Of a DNA stretch of 64,000 nt, positions 16,155 through 27,324 are shown one piece after another. Location of the stretch: assembly GCF_007176755.1 (NCBI RefSeq), contig NZ_BJTV01000012.1, positions 210,027 through 274,026 of the forward strand. Direction: 5' to 3'. The first letter of the stretch is position 1. Each line of letters opens with the position of its first letter. The DNA comes from Streptomyces sp. 1-11. GTDB taxonomy: Bacteria; Actinomycetota; Actinomycetes; Streptomycetales; Streptomycetaceae. Position numbers and translations under genes: made by a program. Below the pieces are notes generated by a model that was given only the letters and a program-made list of their open reading frames with translations, searched no databases and was not told where the DNA came from.

Positions 16155-17594
16155 GTGAGCACCGAGCTGCGTCGTCTGCGCAACTACATCGACGGTGAGT
16201 TCCGGGACGCCGCCGACGGACGGACCACCGAGGTGGTCAACCCCGCGACGGGCGAGGCGTACGCGACCGCGCCACTGTCCGGGCAGGCGGACGTGGACGC
16301 CGCGATGGCGGCCGCCGCCGCGGCCTTCCCGGCCTGGCGCGACACGACCCCCGCGGAGCGCCAGAAGGCCCTGCTGAAGATCGCCGACGCGTTCGAGGAG
16401 CGCGCCGAGGAGCTGATCGCGGCCGAGGTGGAGAACACGGGCAAGCCGACCGGGCTGACCCGCTCCGAGGAGATCCCGCCGATGGTCGACCAGATCCGCT
16501 TCTTCGCGGGTGCGGCCCGGCTGCTCGAGGGCCGCTCGGCCGGCGAGTACATGGACGGGATGACCTCGATCATCCGCCGGGAGCCGGTGGGCGTCTGCGC
16601 CCAGGTGGCGCCGTGGAACTACCCGATGATGATGGCCGTGTGGAAGTTCGCCCCGGCCATCGCCGCGGGCAACACGGTCGTGCTGAAGCCCTCGGACACC
16701 ACCCCCGCCTCGACCGTGCTGATCGCCGAGATCCTCGGTTCGATCCTGCCCAAGGGCGTCTTCAACGTCATCTGCGGCGACCGCGACACCGGCCGCCTGA
16801 TGGTCGAGCACCCGACCCCGGCGATGGCCTCCATCACCGGCTCCGTCCGCGCGGGCATGTCGGTCGCCGAGTCCGCCTCCAAGGACGTCAAGCGGGTCCA
16901 CCTGGAGCTGGGCGGCAAGGCCCCGGTCGTCGTCTTCGAGGACACCGACATCGCCAAGGCCGTCGAGGACATCTCCGTGGCCGGCTTCTTCAACGCCGGC
17001 CAGGACTGCACGGCCGCGACCCGCGTCCTGGTCCACGAGTCCATCCACGACGAGTTCGTCTCCGCGCTGGCCAAGGCCGCCGCCGAGACCAAGACCGGGC
17101 AGCCGGACGACGAGGACGTCCTCTTCGGCCCGCTGAACAACCCCAACCAGCTCAAGCAGGTCGCCGGCTTCATCGAGCGGCTGCCCGCGCACGCCAAGGT
17201 GGAGGCCGGCGGCCGGCAGGTCGGCGACAAGGGCTACTTCTACGCCCCGACCGTCGTCTCCGGCCTGAAGCAGGACGACGAGATCATCCAGAACGAGGTC
17301 TTCGGCCCGGTCATCACCGTCCAGTCCTTCGCGGACGAGGACCAGGCCGTGGAGTGGGCCAACGGCGTCGAGTACGCCCTCGCCTCCTCGGTGTGGACCA
17401 AGGACCACGGCCGCGCGATGCGCATGTCCAAGAAGCTCGACTTCGGCTGCGTGTGGATCAACACCCACATCCCGCTGGTCGCCGAGATGCCGCACGGCGG
17501 CTTCAAGAAGTCCGGCTACGGCAAGGACCTGTCGGCGTACGGCTTCGAGGACTACACGCGCATCAAGCACGTGATGACCTCGCTCGACGCGTAG
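16155..17594 (+). CDS. Aldehyde dehydrogenase, gamma-aminobutyraldehyde type
   Basis: A 479-residue NAD(P)-dependent aldehyde dehydrogenase. Catalytic Cys285 in FNAGQDCTAATR and Glu251 in HLELGGKAP are present, as is the cofactor motif SITGSVRAG. GTG 16155 follows AGGAGG (16143-16148). Sequence style (GQDCTAATR, SGYGKDLSAYGFEDYTRIKH) matches PuuC/PatD-like enzymes that oxidise gamma-aminobutyraldehyde or its glutamylated form. Divergent from the Lrp-type regulator and aminotransferase, and followed by a polyamine-binding lipoprotein. A second, similar enzyme lies at 25737. Confidence 0.9.
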   Translation: MSTELRRLRNYIDGEFRDAADGRTTEVVNPATGEAYATAPLSGQADVDAAMAAAAAAFPAWRDTTPAERQKALLKIADAFEERAEELIAAEVENTGKPTGLTRSEEIPPMVDQIRFFAGAARLLEGRSAGEYMDGMTSIIRREPVGVCAQVAPWNYPMMMAVWKFAPAIAAGNTVVLKPSDTTPASTVLIAEILGSILPKGVFNVICGDRDTGRLMVEHPTPAMASITGSVRAGMSVAESASKDVKRVHLELGGKAPVVVFEDTDIAKAVEDISVAGFFNAGQDCTAATRVLVHESIHDEFVSALAKAAAETKTGQPDDEDVLFGPLNNPNQLKQVAGFIERLPAHAKVEAGGRQVGDKGYFYAPTVVSGLKQDDEIIQNEVFGPVITVQSFADEDQAVEWANGVEYALASSVWTKDHGRAMRMSKKLDFGCVWINTHIPLVAEMPHGGFKKSGYGKDLSAYGFEDYTRIKHVMTSLDA

Positions 17595-17628
17595 CACCCG
17601 GCTCACCGGCCCCCGGGGGCCGGCCCGC

Positions 17629-17669
17629 GCGGCCCCGGACGGGGGACACACCTCCCCGTCCGGGGCCGC
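17629..17669 (+). terminator. Perfect 16-bp inverted repeat after aldehyde dehydrogenase
   Basis: Arms 17629-17644 (GCGGCCCCGGACGGGG) and 17654-17669 pair completely around a 9-base loop, 35 bases after the stop codon. It would separate the dehydrogenase from the PotD-like gene, which then needs its own promoter. Confidence 0.75.
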
Positions 17670-17785
17670 GCGCGTGTGCGACGGTACGTCCCCCGGACGC
17701 CGTTCGACAGGGTGTCGGGTCCCGCCCGGTCCGCTCGACGCACCGTCAATTGCCCGGCCGGGCGCGGCCGCTGCATCCTGCCGGG

Positions 17786-18973
17786 GTGACCCGGACCTCC
17801 CCGCACGCCCCGTCCCGCCGTTCCCTGCTGCGCACGCTCACCGGCGCCGCCGCGCTCGGCACCCTCGCCGGCTGCGGGGTGCCCGCCGCCTATGTCGAGC
17901 CGGGCGACCGGTCCGCGAAGGACGAGTCCGCCGCCGACCGGAGACTCACCTGGGCGAACTGGCCGCTCTACATCGACACCGATGACGACGACCCGGGCCG
18001 GCGGCCCACCCTCGAGGCCTTCGAGAAGCACACCGGGATCTCCGTCGGCTACACCGAGGAGATCAACGACAACGACGAGTTCTTCGGCAAGATCAGCCCC
18101 TCGCTGATGAACCACCAGCGCACCGGCCGCGACCTGATCGTCATCAGCGACTGGATGTGCGCGCGCTTCGTCCGGCTGGGCTGGGTGCAGCGGATGGACC
18201 GCTCCCGCCAGCCCAACGTGGCCGAGCACCTGGACCCGCTGCTGCGCTCGCCCGCCTTCGACCCGGGCCGCAGGTCCACGGTGCCGTGGCAGTCCGGCAT
18301 CACCGGCATCGCCTACGACCGCCGCCGGCTGGGCCGTGAGATCCGGGGCGTGGCGGACCTCTGGGCGAGCGACCTGAAAGGCCGGGTCACCCTGCTCTCC
18401 GGGCTGGACGAGGCGTTCGCGCTGCTGATGCAGGGCGACGGCGTGGACATCACCCGGTGGACCACGGCCGACTTCCACCGGGTGTGCGACCGGGTGGAGC
18501 GGGAGGTCCGCCGGGGCCAGATCCGCCGCTTCACCGGCAACGACTACACCAAGGACCTGGTCAGCGGCGACGTCCTCGCCTGCCAGGCCTACTCGGGCGA
18601 CGTCATCCAGCTCCAGGCCGACAACCCCGACATCCGCTTCGTCGTCCCCGAGGAGGGCGCCGAGCTGTGGTCGGACTCCCTGATGATCCCCGACCGGGCC
18701 CGCCACAAGACCAACGCCGAGCGCCTGATCGACTACTACTACCGGCCCGAGGTCGCCGCCGAGCTCGCCGCCTGGGTCAACTACGTCTGTCCCGTGCCCG
18801 CGGCCAGGGAGGTGCTGGCCGCGTCCAAGGACAAGGACACCGCCGCCCTGGCCGACAACCCCCTGATCTTCCCGGACTCCACGATGCGCGGGCGCCTGGC
18901 CGTCGCCCGCGACATCACCTCCGCCGAACGGCTGGAGCTGGCCAAGCGCTGGAACACCATCGTGGGACTGTAG
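17786..18973 (+). CDS. Orphan PotD-like spermidine/putrescine-binding lipoprotein
   Basis: A 395-residue binding protein from GTG 17786. The N-terminus SRRSLLRTLTGAAALGTLAGC combines a twin-arginine motif with a lipobox, so it is probably a Tat-exported lipoprotein. The mature part is close to the complete-operon PotD at 27325: both have TYTEEINDN- or YTEDINDN-like segments, N-E-F-F-G-K-I, RRFTGNDYT, and ARHKTNAERLIDYYY near the end. No permease or ATPase genes adjoin it, so it may feed the Pot system at 27325-31462 or act as a sensor. Polyamine specificity is by family only. Confidence 0.85.
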   Translation: MTRTSPHAPSRRSLLRTLTGAAALGTLAGCGVPAAYVEPGDRSAKDESAADRRLTWANWPLYIDTDDDDPGRRPTLEAFEKHTGISVGYTEEINDNDEFFGKISPSLMNHQRTGRDLIVISDWMCARFVRLGWVQRMDRSRQPNVAEHLDPLLRSPAFDPGRRSTVPWQSGITGIAYDRRRLGREIRGVADLWASDLKGRVTLLSGLDEAFALLMQGDGVDITRWTTADFHRVCDRVEREVRRGQIRRFTGNDYTKDLVSGDVLACQAYSGDVIQLQADNPDIRFVVPEEGAELWSDSLMIPDRARHKTNAERLIDYYYRPEVAAELAAWVNYVCPVPAAREVLAASKDKDTAALADNPLIFPDSTMRGRLAVARDITSAERLELAKRWNTIVGL

Positions 18974-18976
18974 GGG

Positions 18977-21373
<2,397 letters not shown>

Positions 21374-21485
21374 GGTCCTCGTGTCTCCCGTCGCTCGGCT
21401 CGGTCCAGGCAGCACGCTAGCCGCGCGCCACGGCCCGGCGCTTCTCGATTCCTGACCGGTCCGCCGGTTTCTCGCTCCAAAGGAT

Positions 21486-21501
21486 TTTGAACACGTTCAA
21501 A
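21486..21501. promoter_or_regulatory. Inverted repeat operator candidate
   Basis: TTTGAAC (21486-21492) and GTTCAAA (21495-21501) form a 7-bp inverted repeat with a 2-base spacer, A+T rich within very GC-rich DNA. It sits 20 bases before the ATG of the membrane protein gene and in the divergent promoter with the uvrA-like gene. Such sites are typical of TetR-type repressors; no such regulator is adjacent. Confidence 0.5.
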
Positions 21502-21520
21502 TCGCGGGTACGCTCCTGCC

Positions 21521-22045
21521 ATGAACGACAGAGCCGCCCTGCTGAGGGGCATCCGCGTCTGGCTGGTCCTGTTCGTCGTGTGCCTGGTGCTCAGCGGTGC
21601 CACCGCGTTCCCGCTGGTGCACGAGCTGCGCTGGACGGAGAGCGGGCTCCGGGCGCTGTCCGTGCCCGAACTGCTGCCGGGGCTCACGGACTGGATCACC
21701 CGGGTGCGGGAAGGGCTCGACGCGGCCGACGCCGACCACCCGTTCCTGCTGTACGGCACCGACTGGCTGGCCTTCGCGCATCTCGTCATCGCGGTCGCCT
21801 TCTACGGGCCCTACCGCGACCCGGTGCGCAACATCTGGGTGATCGAGTTCGGGCTGATCGCCTGCGCCGGGATCGTCCCGCTCGCCCTCGTGTGCGGGCC
21901 GGTCCGCGGGATCCCCTTCTGGTGGACCCTGATCGACATGTCCTTCGGAGTCTTCGGGGCCGTCCCGCTGTACGTCGTGCGCCGCAGGACCAAGCGGCTG
22001 GAGGCGCTCACCGGGCCGGCCGCCGCCGCGGCGCCCGCCGGCTGA
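21521..22045 (+). CDS. Small conserved membrane protein, unknown function
   Basis: A 174-residue protein with about four transmembrane segments: VWLVLFVVCLVLSGATAF, WLAFAHLVIAVAFYG, IWVIEFGLIACAGIVPLALV and PFWWTLIDMSFGVFGAVPLY, ending in a charged tail. I do not recognise a catalytic motif. The inverted repeat at 21486-21501 overlaps its promoter, so expression is probably switched by an unlinked regulator. Confidence 0.75.
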   Translation: MNDRAALLRGIRVWLVLFVVCLVLSGATAFPLVHELRWTESGLRALSVPELLPGLTDWITRVREGLDAADADHPFLLYGTDWLAFAHLVIAVAFYGPYRDPVRNIWVIEFGLIACAGIVPLALVCGPVRGIPFWWTLIDMSFGVFGAVPLYVVRRRTKRLEALTGPAAAAAPAG

Positions 22046-22073
22046 CCCGGGGGCACGGCCGGCCGGCCGGTCA

Positions 22074-22103
22074 CGCCGACGGCCGGCCGGGCGGCCGTCG
22101 GCG
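22074..22103. terminator. Inverted repeat between convergent genes
   Basis: CGCCGACGGCC (22074-22084) pairs with 22093-22103 around an 8-base loop. Located between the membrane protein gene and the convergent GDPD gene. Confidence 0.65.
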
Positions 22104-22158
22104 CGACCGGGCGGGGGGCGCGGTCTTCCCGGCCGGCGTCTGCGGCCGGCCGCCGTGC

Positions 22159-22845
22159 TCAGTCGACGGCGCGCAGCGCGTGCAGGGCGTCGACGCGGTT
22201 CGTGGTGATCGAGTCGGCGCCCAGGCCGAGCAGGCGGCGCAGGGAGCGGCGGGTGTCCGGGGTCCACACCGACAGCAGGTGGCCGGCGCGGTGGACCCGG
22301 GCCGCCAGGTTCCGGTCGACCAGGGTGAAGCGGTAGTTGAGCCAGCGGGGGCGTACCGCGTCCAGCAGCGCGGGCCGGGGCGGGGCGAGCGTCGTCCAGG
22401 TCAGGGCGATCTCGGCGGCCGGATCGGCGGCCCGTACCGCGAGCATGGCCTCGGCGCCCGCGCAGTAGTACACCCGGTCCGCGGCCCCGCACTGCCGTAC
22501 GACGTCCAGGACCGCCGCGGCCGTCCGGCGGTCGACCCGGCCGCACAGGTCCACCATCACCCGGCTGCCGTCCGTCGCGGCCAGCGCCTGCTCCAGCGTC
22601 GGCACCCCGCCGGCCGTCAGCCCGCTCAGCTCGGCGGCCGACACCGAGCGCAGCGGCCGGGGGTGCCCCCAGAGCCGGTCCAGCGTCTCGTCGTGCAGCA
22701 GCACGGGGACGTTGTCGCGGGTGAGCCGTACGTCGATCTCGACCGCGTCCGCGCCCAGGCCGAGCGCGCAGCGCAGCGAGTCCAGGGTGTTCTCACGGAA
22801 ACGGTAGGGGGCGCCGCGGTGGGCCACGGCGGTCACGGTCTGCAT
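22159..22845 (-). CDS. Glycerophosphodiester phosphodiesterase family protein
   Basis: A 228-residue TIM-barrel hydrolase of the GDPD family. The active-site block is clear: AHRGAPYRFRENTLDSLRCA, then GADAVEIDVRLTRDNVPVLL with the metal ligands E and D and catalytic HD (LLHDETLDR). The C-terminal VWTPDTRRSLRRLLGLGADS is the usual strand 8 segment. No signal peptide, so cytoplasmic. ATG 22845 and ATG 22854 are both possible. Likely hydrolyses glycerophosphodiesters from phospholipid turnover. It follows the deaminase gene on the same strand by 38 bases and may be cotranscribed. Confidence 0.87.
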   Translation of the reverse strand: MQTVTAVAHRGAPYRFRENTLDSLRCALGLGADAVEIDVRLTRDNVPVLLHDETLDRLWGHPRPLRSVSAAELSGLTAGGVPTLEQALAATDGSRVMVDLCGRVDRRTAAAVLDVVRQCGAADRVYYCAGAEAMLAVRAADPAAEIALTWTTLAPPRPALLDAVRPRWLNYRFTLVDRNLAARVHRAGHLLSVWTPDTRRSLRRLLGLGADSITTNRVDALHALRAVD

Positions 22846-22883
22846 GGCCCCCATTGTGGGGTGCGCCCCCGCGGGGCCGTGCG

Positions 22884-23966
22884 TCAGGAGGCGAGCCAGG
22901 CGGCGGCGTAGGTGTCGATCTCCGCCGCGATGCGCGCCTTGCCCGCGGTGTCCAGGAAGGACGCCTCGACGGCGTTCTTCGCCAGCCCGGCCAGCCCCCG
23001 CTCGTCCAGGCCGAGGAGGCGGGCGGCCACCGCGTACTCGTTGTTGAGGTCGGTGCCGAACATCGGCGGGTCGTCGGAGTTGATCGTGACGATCACTCCG
23101 GCCCGGGTGAACTCCTCGAGCGGGTGCTCGTCCAGGGTGGCGACCGCGCGGGTGGCGATGTTGGAGGTCGGGCAGACCTCCAGCGGGATGCGGTGCTCGG
23201 CGAGGTGGGCGAGCAGCCGGGGGTCCCGCGCGGAGCTGGTGCCGTGCCCGATGCGCTCGGCGCGCAGCTCGGTCAGCGCGTCCCACACCGTCTGAGGGCC
23301 GGTCGTCTCGCCGGCGTGCGGGACGGAGTGCAGGCCCGCCGCGATGGCCCGGTCGAAGTACGGCTTGAACTGGGGGCGCGGTACGCCGATCTCCGGGCCG
23401 CCGAGCCCGAAGGACACCAGGCCCTCCGGGCGGATCCGGTCGTCGGTGGCCAGCCGGGCGGTCTCCTCGGCGGACTCCAGACCGGCCTCGCCGGGGATGT
23501 CGAAGCACCAGCGCAGTACGGTCCCGAACTCGGCCTCGGCCGCCTTGCGGGCGTCCTCTATGGCGGACATGAAGGCCGTCTCCTCGATGCCGCGCCGGGT
23601 CGAGGAGAACGGGGTGATGGTCAGCTCGGCGTACCGCACCTGCTGCCGGGCCAGGTCGCGGGCCACCTCGTAGGTCAGCAGCCGGACGTCCTCCGGGGTG
23701 CGGATGAGGTCCACCACGGACAGGTAGACCTCGATGAAGTGCGCGAAGTCGGTGAACGTGAAGTAGTCGGCCAGGGCCTCGGGGTCGGTGGGGACCTTGG
23801 AGTCCGGGTGGCGGGCGGCCAGTTCCGAGACGACGCGCGGGGAGGCGGAGCCGACGTGGTGGACGTGCAGTTCGGCCTTGGGCAGTCCGGCGATGAAGGC
23901 GTGCAGATCGCGGTCGGGCGTGCCTGCGGCGGGTACCGCGCGGGACGCGGTGCTGCGGTCGGTCAA
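22884..23966 (-). CDS. Adenosine deaminase-family enzyme, probable aminodeoxyfutalosine deaminase
   Basis: A 360-residue metal-dependent deaminase. Zinc ligands His34 and His36 in ELHVHHVGSASP, the catalytic block SVPHAGETTGPQTVWDAL, RIGHGTSSARD and NSDDPPMFGTDL are intact. The HHVGSAS version after the first His pair, instead of HLDGS as in true adenosine deaminases, is a feature of the actinobacterial subgroup. Streptomyces makes menaquinone by the futalosine route, and I recall the equivalent S. coelicolor gene being assigned to 6-aminodeoxyfutalosine deamination. Substrate choice between the two is not settled by sequence alone. Confidence 0.85.
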   Translation of the reverse strand: MTDRSTASRAVPAAGTPDRDLHAFIAGLPKAELHVHHVGSASPRVVSELAARHPDSKVPTDPEALADYFTFTDFAHFIEVYLSVVDLIRTPEDVRLLTYEVARDLARQQVRYAELTITPFSSTRRGIEETAFMSAIEDARKAAEAEFGTVLRWCFDIPGEAGLESAEETARLATDDRIRPEGLVSFGLGGPEIGVPRPQFKPYFDRAIAAGLHSVPHAGETTGPQTVWDALTELRAERIGHGTSSARDPRLLAHLAEHRIPLEVCPTSNIATRAVATLDEHPLEEFTRAGVIVTINSDDPPMFGTDLNNEYAVAARLLGLDERGLAGLAKNAVEASFLDTAGKARIAAEIDTYAAAWLAS

Positions 23967-24163
23967 GGGTTCCTCCCCGGGAACGGCGCCCGCGGACCGA
24001 GATCCGTGGTCCGGGCGCGGGTGATCGGCTGATCGGTGACTCGGGGGTCATCGTAGGCCGGGCCGGCGACGGCTCCCGCGGCGCCCGTGACAACGGCGAC
24101 CCGGCGGGGGGCCGCGGAACCCACGCTTTACCATGGCCTGACCATCGATGGAGGGGCGGGGAC

Positions 24164-24925
24164 GTGGCGGACCAGGAACAGCAGGGCGCGGCCGGAGGCG
24201 GGGGCTTCGACCCGTGGGCGCCGCCCGGGAGCAAGCCGTCGCTGGAGAAGAGCCCGCAGCCCGGCGTGCCGGCGCAGCAGACCCCCGCGCAGGAGCAGCC
24301 GCCCGGTCAGGCCCCGCAGCCTCCGGCCGCCGGCCCGCAGCAGCCCCCCGCTCCCCAGCCGTCCGTGCACGACCAGGCCACCATGATCTCCGCGCCCGGC
24401 CCCGGCTTCGGGGCGCCGGGCTACGGCCCGCCCGCACCGCCGCCGCCTCCGGCGCAGGGGTGGACCGAGTCCGCCATGCCGCCCCCGCCAGCCGCGCCCG
24501 GCGTCCCCGGCCCCGCCGCCCCCGGCGGGTACGGCTACCCGGCGTACCCGCAGCAGGGCTACGGCTGGCCCGGCATGCCGATGGGCCCGCAGAACGGCAT
24601 GGGCACCGCCGCGATGGTGCTGGGCATCCTGTCCATCTGCCTGTTCTGCCTGTACGGCGTGGTGTCCATCGTGCTCGGCGTGATCGCCGTGGTGCTCGGC
24701 GTCAAGGGCCGGAAGCGGGCCGAGCGGGGCGAGGCCACCAACCACGGCCAGGCCCAGGCCGGCTTCATCACCGGCATCATCGGCATCGTGGTCGGCCTCG
24801 CCGTGGTCGCGTTCCTGGTGTTCGCCATAGTGATGGCCGTCAAGGAGGACAAGAAGCACGACAGCGAGTACGACGACCCGTACTACAACTCCGCTCCCCA
24901 TAACCCGGCGCCCACGCTGGGCTGA
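24164..24925 (+). CDS. DUF4190-type membrane protein with Pro-rich cytoplasmic tail
   Basis: A 253-residue protein from GTG 24164 preceded by GGAGGGGCGGGG. The first 140 residues are low-complexity Pro/Gln/Ala/Gly with PGYGPP and YGYPAYPQQGYG repeats. Then come two transmembrane helices (AAMVLGILSICLFCLYGVVS and IVLGVIAVVLGVKG) in the DUF4190 arrangement, a short basic loop and GFITGIIGIVVGLAVVAFLV. Function unknown; such proteins are abundant in actinobacteria and are often near cell-envelope functions. Confidence 0.8.
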   Translation: MADQEQQGAAGGGGFDPWAPPGSKPSLEKSPQPGVPAQQTPAQEQPPGQAPQPPAAGPQQPPAPQPSVHDQATMISAPGPGFGAPGYGPPAPPPPPAQGWTESAMPPPPAAPGVPGPAAPGGYGYPAYPQQGYGWPGMPMGPQNGMGTAAMVLGILSICLFCLYGVVSIVLGVIAVVLGVKGRKRAERGEATNHGQAQAGFITGIIGIVVGLAVVAFLVFAIVMAVKEDKKHDSEYDDPYYNSAPHNPAPTLG

Positions 24926-24931
24926 TCCCGC

Positions 24932-24958
24932 CCGGGCGGCCACCGGCGGGCCGCCCGG
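24932..24958. terminator. Inverted repeat between convergent genes
   Basis: CCGGGCGGCC (24932-24941) pairs with 24949-24958. It follows the DUF4190-type gene and precedes the end of the NADAR gene on the other strand. Confidence 0.6.
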
Positions 24959-24961
24959 CGC

Positions 24962-25525
24962 TCAGCCCGCGGACGCCGCGAGCCGCTCGCGGGCCTCCAT
25001 GAGCGCGAACCCCAGCAGATTCAGCCCCCGCCAGCGCTCGGGATCCGACGCCGCCTCGTCGCCGGCCGCCAGGCCGATGCCCCACACCCGGTCCACCGGG
25101 CTGGCCTCCACCAGGACCCGGCCGCCGGTGCCGAGCAGGAACGCGCCCAGGCCGGGATGCGCGGCGAACTTGTGGACGCTGCCCTCGACCACGATCCGGA
25201 AGCGCTCCCGCTCCCATATCGCCTCGTCGAAACCGCGGACCAGCCGCCCCGCCTTCTTGGCCCCGGCGGGATGCTCCGCCGCCAGCACCCGGCGCTCCGC
25301 CTCCGCGTCCCCGAACAGCCGCGCCTTGCGCGCCATCATCCAGTGCTCGGCCGTCGCGTAGCCGACGCCGTCGATCACGAAGGGTGACGGCCACCACTGG
25401 CTCAGACAGCTCGCGCCGGTCCGGCCGTCCGGCCGCGGCCGGTGTCCCCAGAAGTGCAGGTACTTGATCCGGGCCCCCGCCCGGACCTCTCTGATCAGGG
25501 CCTCCGCCCCGTCGATCCTCCCCAT
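24962..25525 (-). CDS. NADAR-family protein (YbiA/RibX-like N-glycosidase fold)
   Basis: A 187-residue NADAR protein. Conserved pieces: YLHFWGH, CLSQWWPSPFVIDGVGYATA, EHWMMARKARLF, VEGSVHKFAAHPGLGAFLL, and RVLVEASPVDRVWGIGLAAG. NADAR proteins hydrolyse N-glycosidic bonds of ribosylated intermediates, or remove ADP-ribose from guanine, and also occur in NAD-related and defence systems. I prefer ATG 25525 over 25555 because family similarity begins there. It is divergent from the aldehyde dehydrogenase gene with no riboflavin gene nearby, so its role here is open. Confidence 0.85.
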   Translation of the reverse strand: MGRIDGAEALIREVRAGARIKYLHFWGHRPRPDGRTGASCLSQWWPSPFVIDGVGYATAEHWMMARKARLFGDAEAERRVLAAEHPAGAKKAGRLVRGFDEAIWERERFRIVVEGSVHKFAAHPGLGAFLLGTGGRVLVEASPVDRVWGIGLAAGDEAASDPERWRGLNLLGFALMEARERLAASAG

Positions 25526-25620
25526 GCACGCGAGTGTGGCACGCACCACTGACACTCCGTCCGTCCTTTTCGGTGCCGACTCGACACCTGGTCGACAGAT
25601 TCCGTCGCGTAACCAAAAGG

Positions 25621-25641
25621 CAACAACGGAATCACTTGTTG
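25621..25641. promoter_or_regulatory. Candidate operator in NADAR/aldehyde dehydrogenase divergent promoter
   Basis: CAACAA (25621-25626) and TTGTTG (25636-25641) form a 6-bp inverted repeat with 9-base spacer in an A+T-richer stretch. The 211-base region between the two divergent genes must hold both promoters. Weak evidence. Confidence 0.3.
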
Positions 25642-25736
25642 GAGTCCACTCGCTCTGTCAGGATCGGCACTCAAATCGAGCTGGAGCTACGCCACCCGCC
25701 CTTCTCAGGACGGGACGCACGGCGGAGGAGAGCGAC

Positions 25737-27275
25737 ATGCACAACCCGGGCAGCACCACCACCCCGGAACGATTTCCCGCCCAGGACCGCCTCGCGGACG
25801 GCGCGCAGTTCATCGCCGGCCGGCTGACGAAGGGCACCTCGGGCCGTACCCACACCGTGGTCGACCCGGCCACCGGAGAGGAGGTGTACACCTACGAACT
25901 GGCCGGCGCCGACGACGTCGACGCGGCCGTCGCCGCGGCGCGCGAGGCCTTCCCCGGCTGGGCCGCCGCCACCCCGGGCGAGCGATCCGACGCCCTGCAC
26001 CGGTTCGCCGCGGTGCTCGCCGAGCGCGCCGAGGAGTTCGCCCGCGCCGAGTCCCTGCAGTGCGGGAAGCCGCTGAAGCTCACCCGTGAGTTCGACGTGC
26101 CGGGCACCGTCGACAACACCGCCTTCTTCGCCGGTGCCGCCCGGCATCTCCAGGGCCAGGCGGCCGGTGAGTACTCCGGTGACCACACGTCGTACGTCCG
26201 GCGCGAGCCGATCGGCGTCGTGGGCTCCATCGCGCCCTGGAACTACCCGCTGCAGATGGCCGCCTGGAAGATCCTCCCGGCCGTCGCCGCCGGCAACACC
26301 ATCGTGCTCAAGCCCGCCGAGCTGACCCCGCTCACCTCGCTGCTGTTCGCGCTGGCCGCCACGGACGCGGGCCTCCCGGACGGCGTGATCAACATCGTCA
26401 CCGGGACCGGCAGGGAGGCCGGCGAGCGCCTCGTCGGCCACCCCGACGTGGCCATGACCTCCTTCACCGGGTCCACCGCCGTAGGCAAGCGGGTCGCGGA
26501 GATCGCCACCGCCACCGTCAAGCGGCTCCACCTGGAACTGGGCGGCAAGGCGCCGTTCGTCGTCTTCGACGACGCCGACCTGGAGGCGGCCGCCAACGGA
26601 GCCGTCGCCGGCGCGCTCATCAACACCGGGCAGGACTGCACGGCCGCCACGCGCGCGTACGTCCAGCGGCCGCTGTACGAGGCCTTCGTGGAGCGGACGG
26701 CAGCGCTCATGGAGACCGTGCGGCTCGGCGACCCGTTCGCACCCGGCACCGACCTCGGCCCGCTCGTCTCGCACGCCCAGCGCGACCGGGTGGCCGGCTT
26801 CGTGGACCGGGCACGCGGCTACGCGCGCGTGGTCACCGGCGGCGAGGCGCCCCGGGGAGAGCTGGGCGAGGGCGCCTACTACCGGCCCACCCTGATCACC
26901 GGAGCGGCCCAGGACAGCGAGATCGTCCAGTCCGAGATCTTCGGCCCGGTGCTGGTCGTGCTGCCCTTCGACAGTGACGACGAGGGCATCCGGCTGGCCA
27001 ACGACACCCCGTACGGCCTGGCCGCCTCCGCCTGGACCGGTGACGTCTACCGGGCGGGCCGCGCCACCCGCGAGATCAAGGCGGGCTGCGTGTGGGTCAA
27101 CGACCACATCCCGATCATCAGCGAGATGCCGCACGGCGGCTACAAGGCCTCCGGCTTCGGCAAGGACATGTCGGCGTACTCATTCGAGGAGTACACGCAG
27201 GTCAAGCACGTAATGTTCGACAACACCGCGGTCGCCAGGAAGGACTGGCACCGCACCGTGTTCGGGGACCGCTAG
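25737..27275 (+). CDS. Aldehyde dehydrogenase, gamma-aminobutyraldehyde type (second copy)
   Basis: A 512-residue aldehyde dehydrogenase. Catalytic Cys301 in INTGQDCTAATRAY and Glu267 in HLELGGKAP are intact, with the cofactor loop SFTGSTAVGK. It is related to the enzyme at 16155 but has about 20 extra residues at each end. ATG 25737 is preceded by GGAGGAGAG. It heads a same-strand run with potD, potA, potB, potC and an FAD amine oxidoreductase, so it should oxidise the aldehyde formed from imported polyamines (PuuC-like role). Substrate is inference from neighbours. Confidence 0.9.
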   Translation: MHNPGSTTTPERFPAQDRLADGAQFIAGRLTKGTSGRTHTVVDPATGEEVYTYELAGADDVDAAVAAAREAFPGWAAATPGERSDALHRFAAVLAERAEEFARAESLQCGKPLKLTREFDVPGTVDNTAFFAGAARHLQGQAAGEYSGDHTSYVRREPIGVVGSIAPWNYPLQMAAWKILPAVAAGNTIVLKPAELTPLTSLLFALAATDAGLPDGVINIVTGTGREAGERLVGHPDVAMTSFTGSTAVGKRVAEIATATVKRLHLELGGKAPFVVFDDADLEAAANGAVAGALINTGQDCTAATRAYVQRPLYEAFVERTAALMETVRLGDPFAPGTDLGPLVSHAQRDRVAGFVDRARGYARVVTGGEAPRGELGEGAYYRPTLITGAAQDSEIVQSEIFGPVLVVLPFDSDDEGIRLANDTPYGLAASAWTGDVYRAGRATREIKAGCVWVNDHIPIISEMPHGGYKASGFGKDMSAYSFEEYTQVKHVMFDNTAVARKDWHRTVFGDR

Positions 27276-27324
27276 CAACGACCGGCCCGACCGGGCCGAC
27301 CCCATCCGAAAGGGCACCACGCGC

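Noticed and set aside
22050..22150. GGCCGGCC-rich stretch as possible origin or attachment site
   Set aside because: Best explained by a terminator between convergent genes; no integrase or tRNA nearby.
24962..25525. NADAR gene as part of a defence system
   Set aside because: No nuclease, toxin, methylase or phage-like gene is adjacent; kept as an isolated gene.
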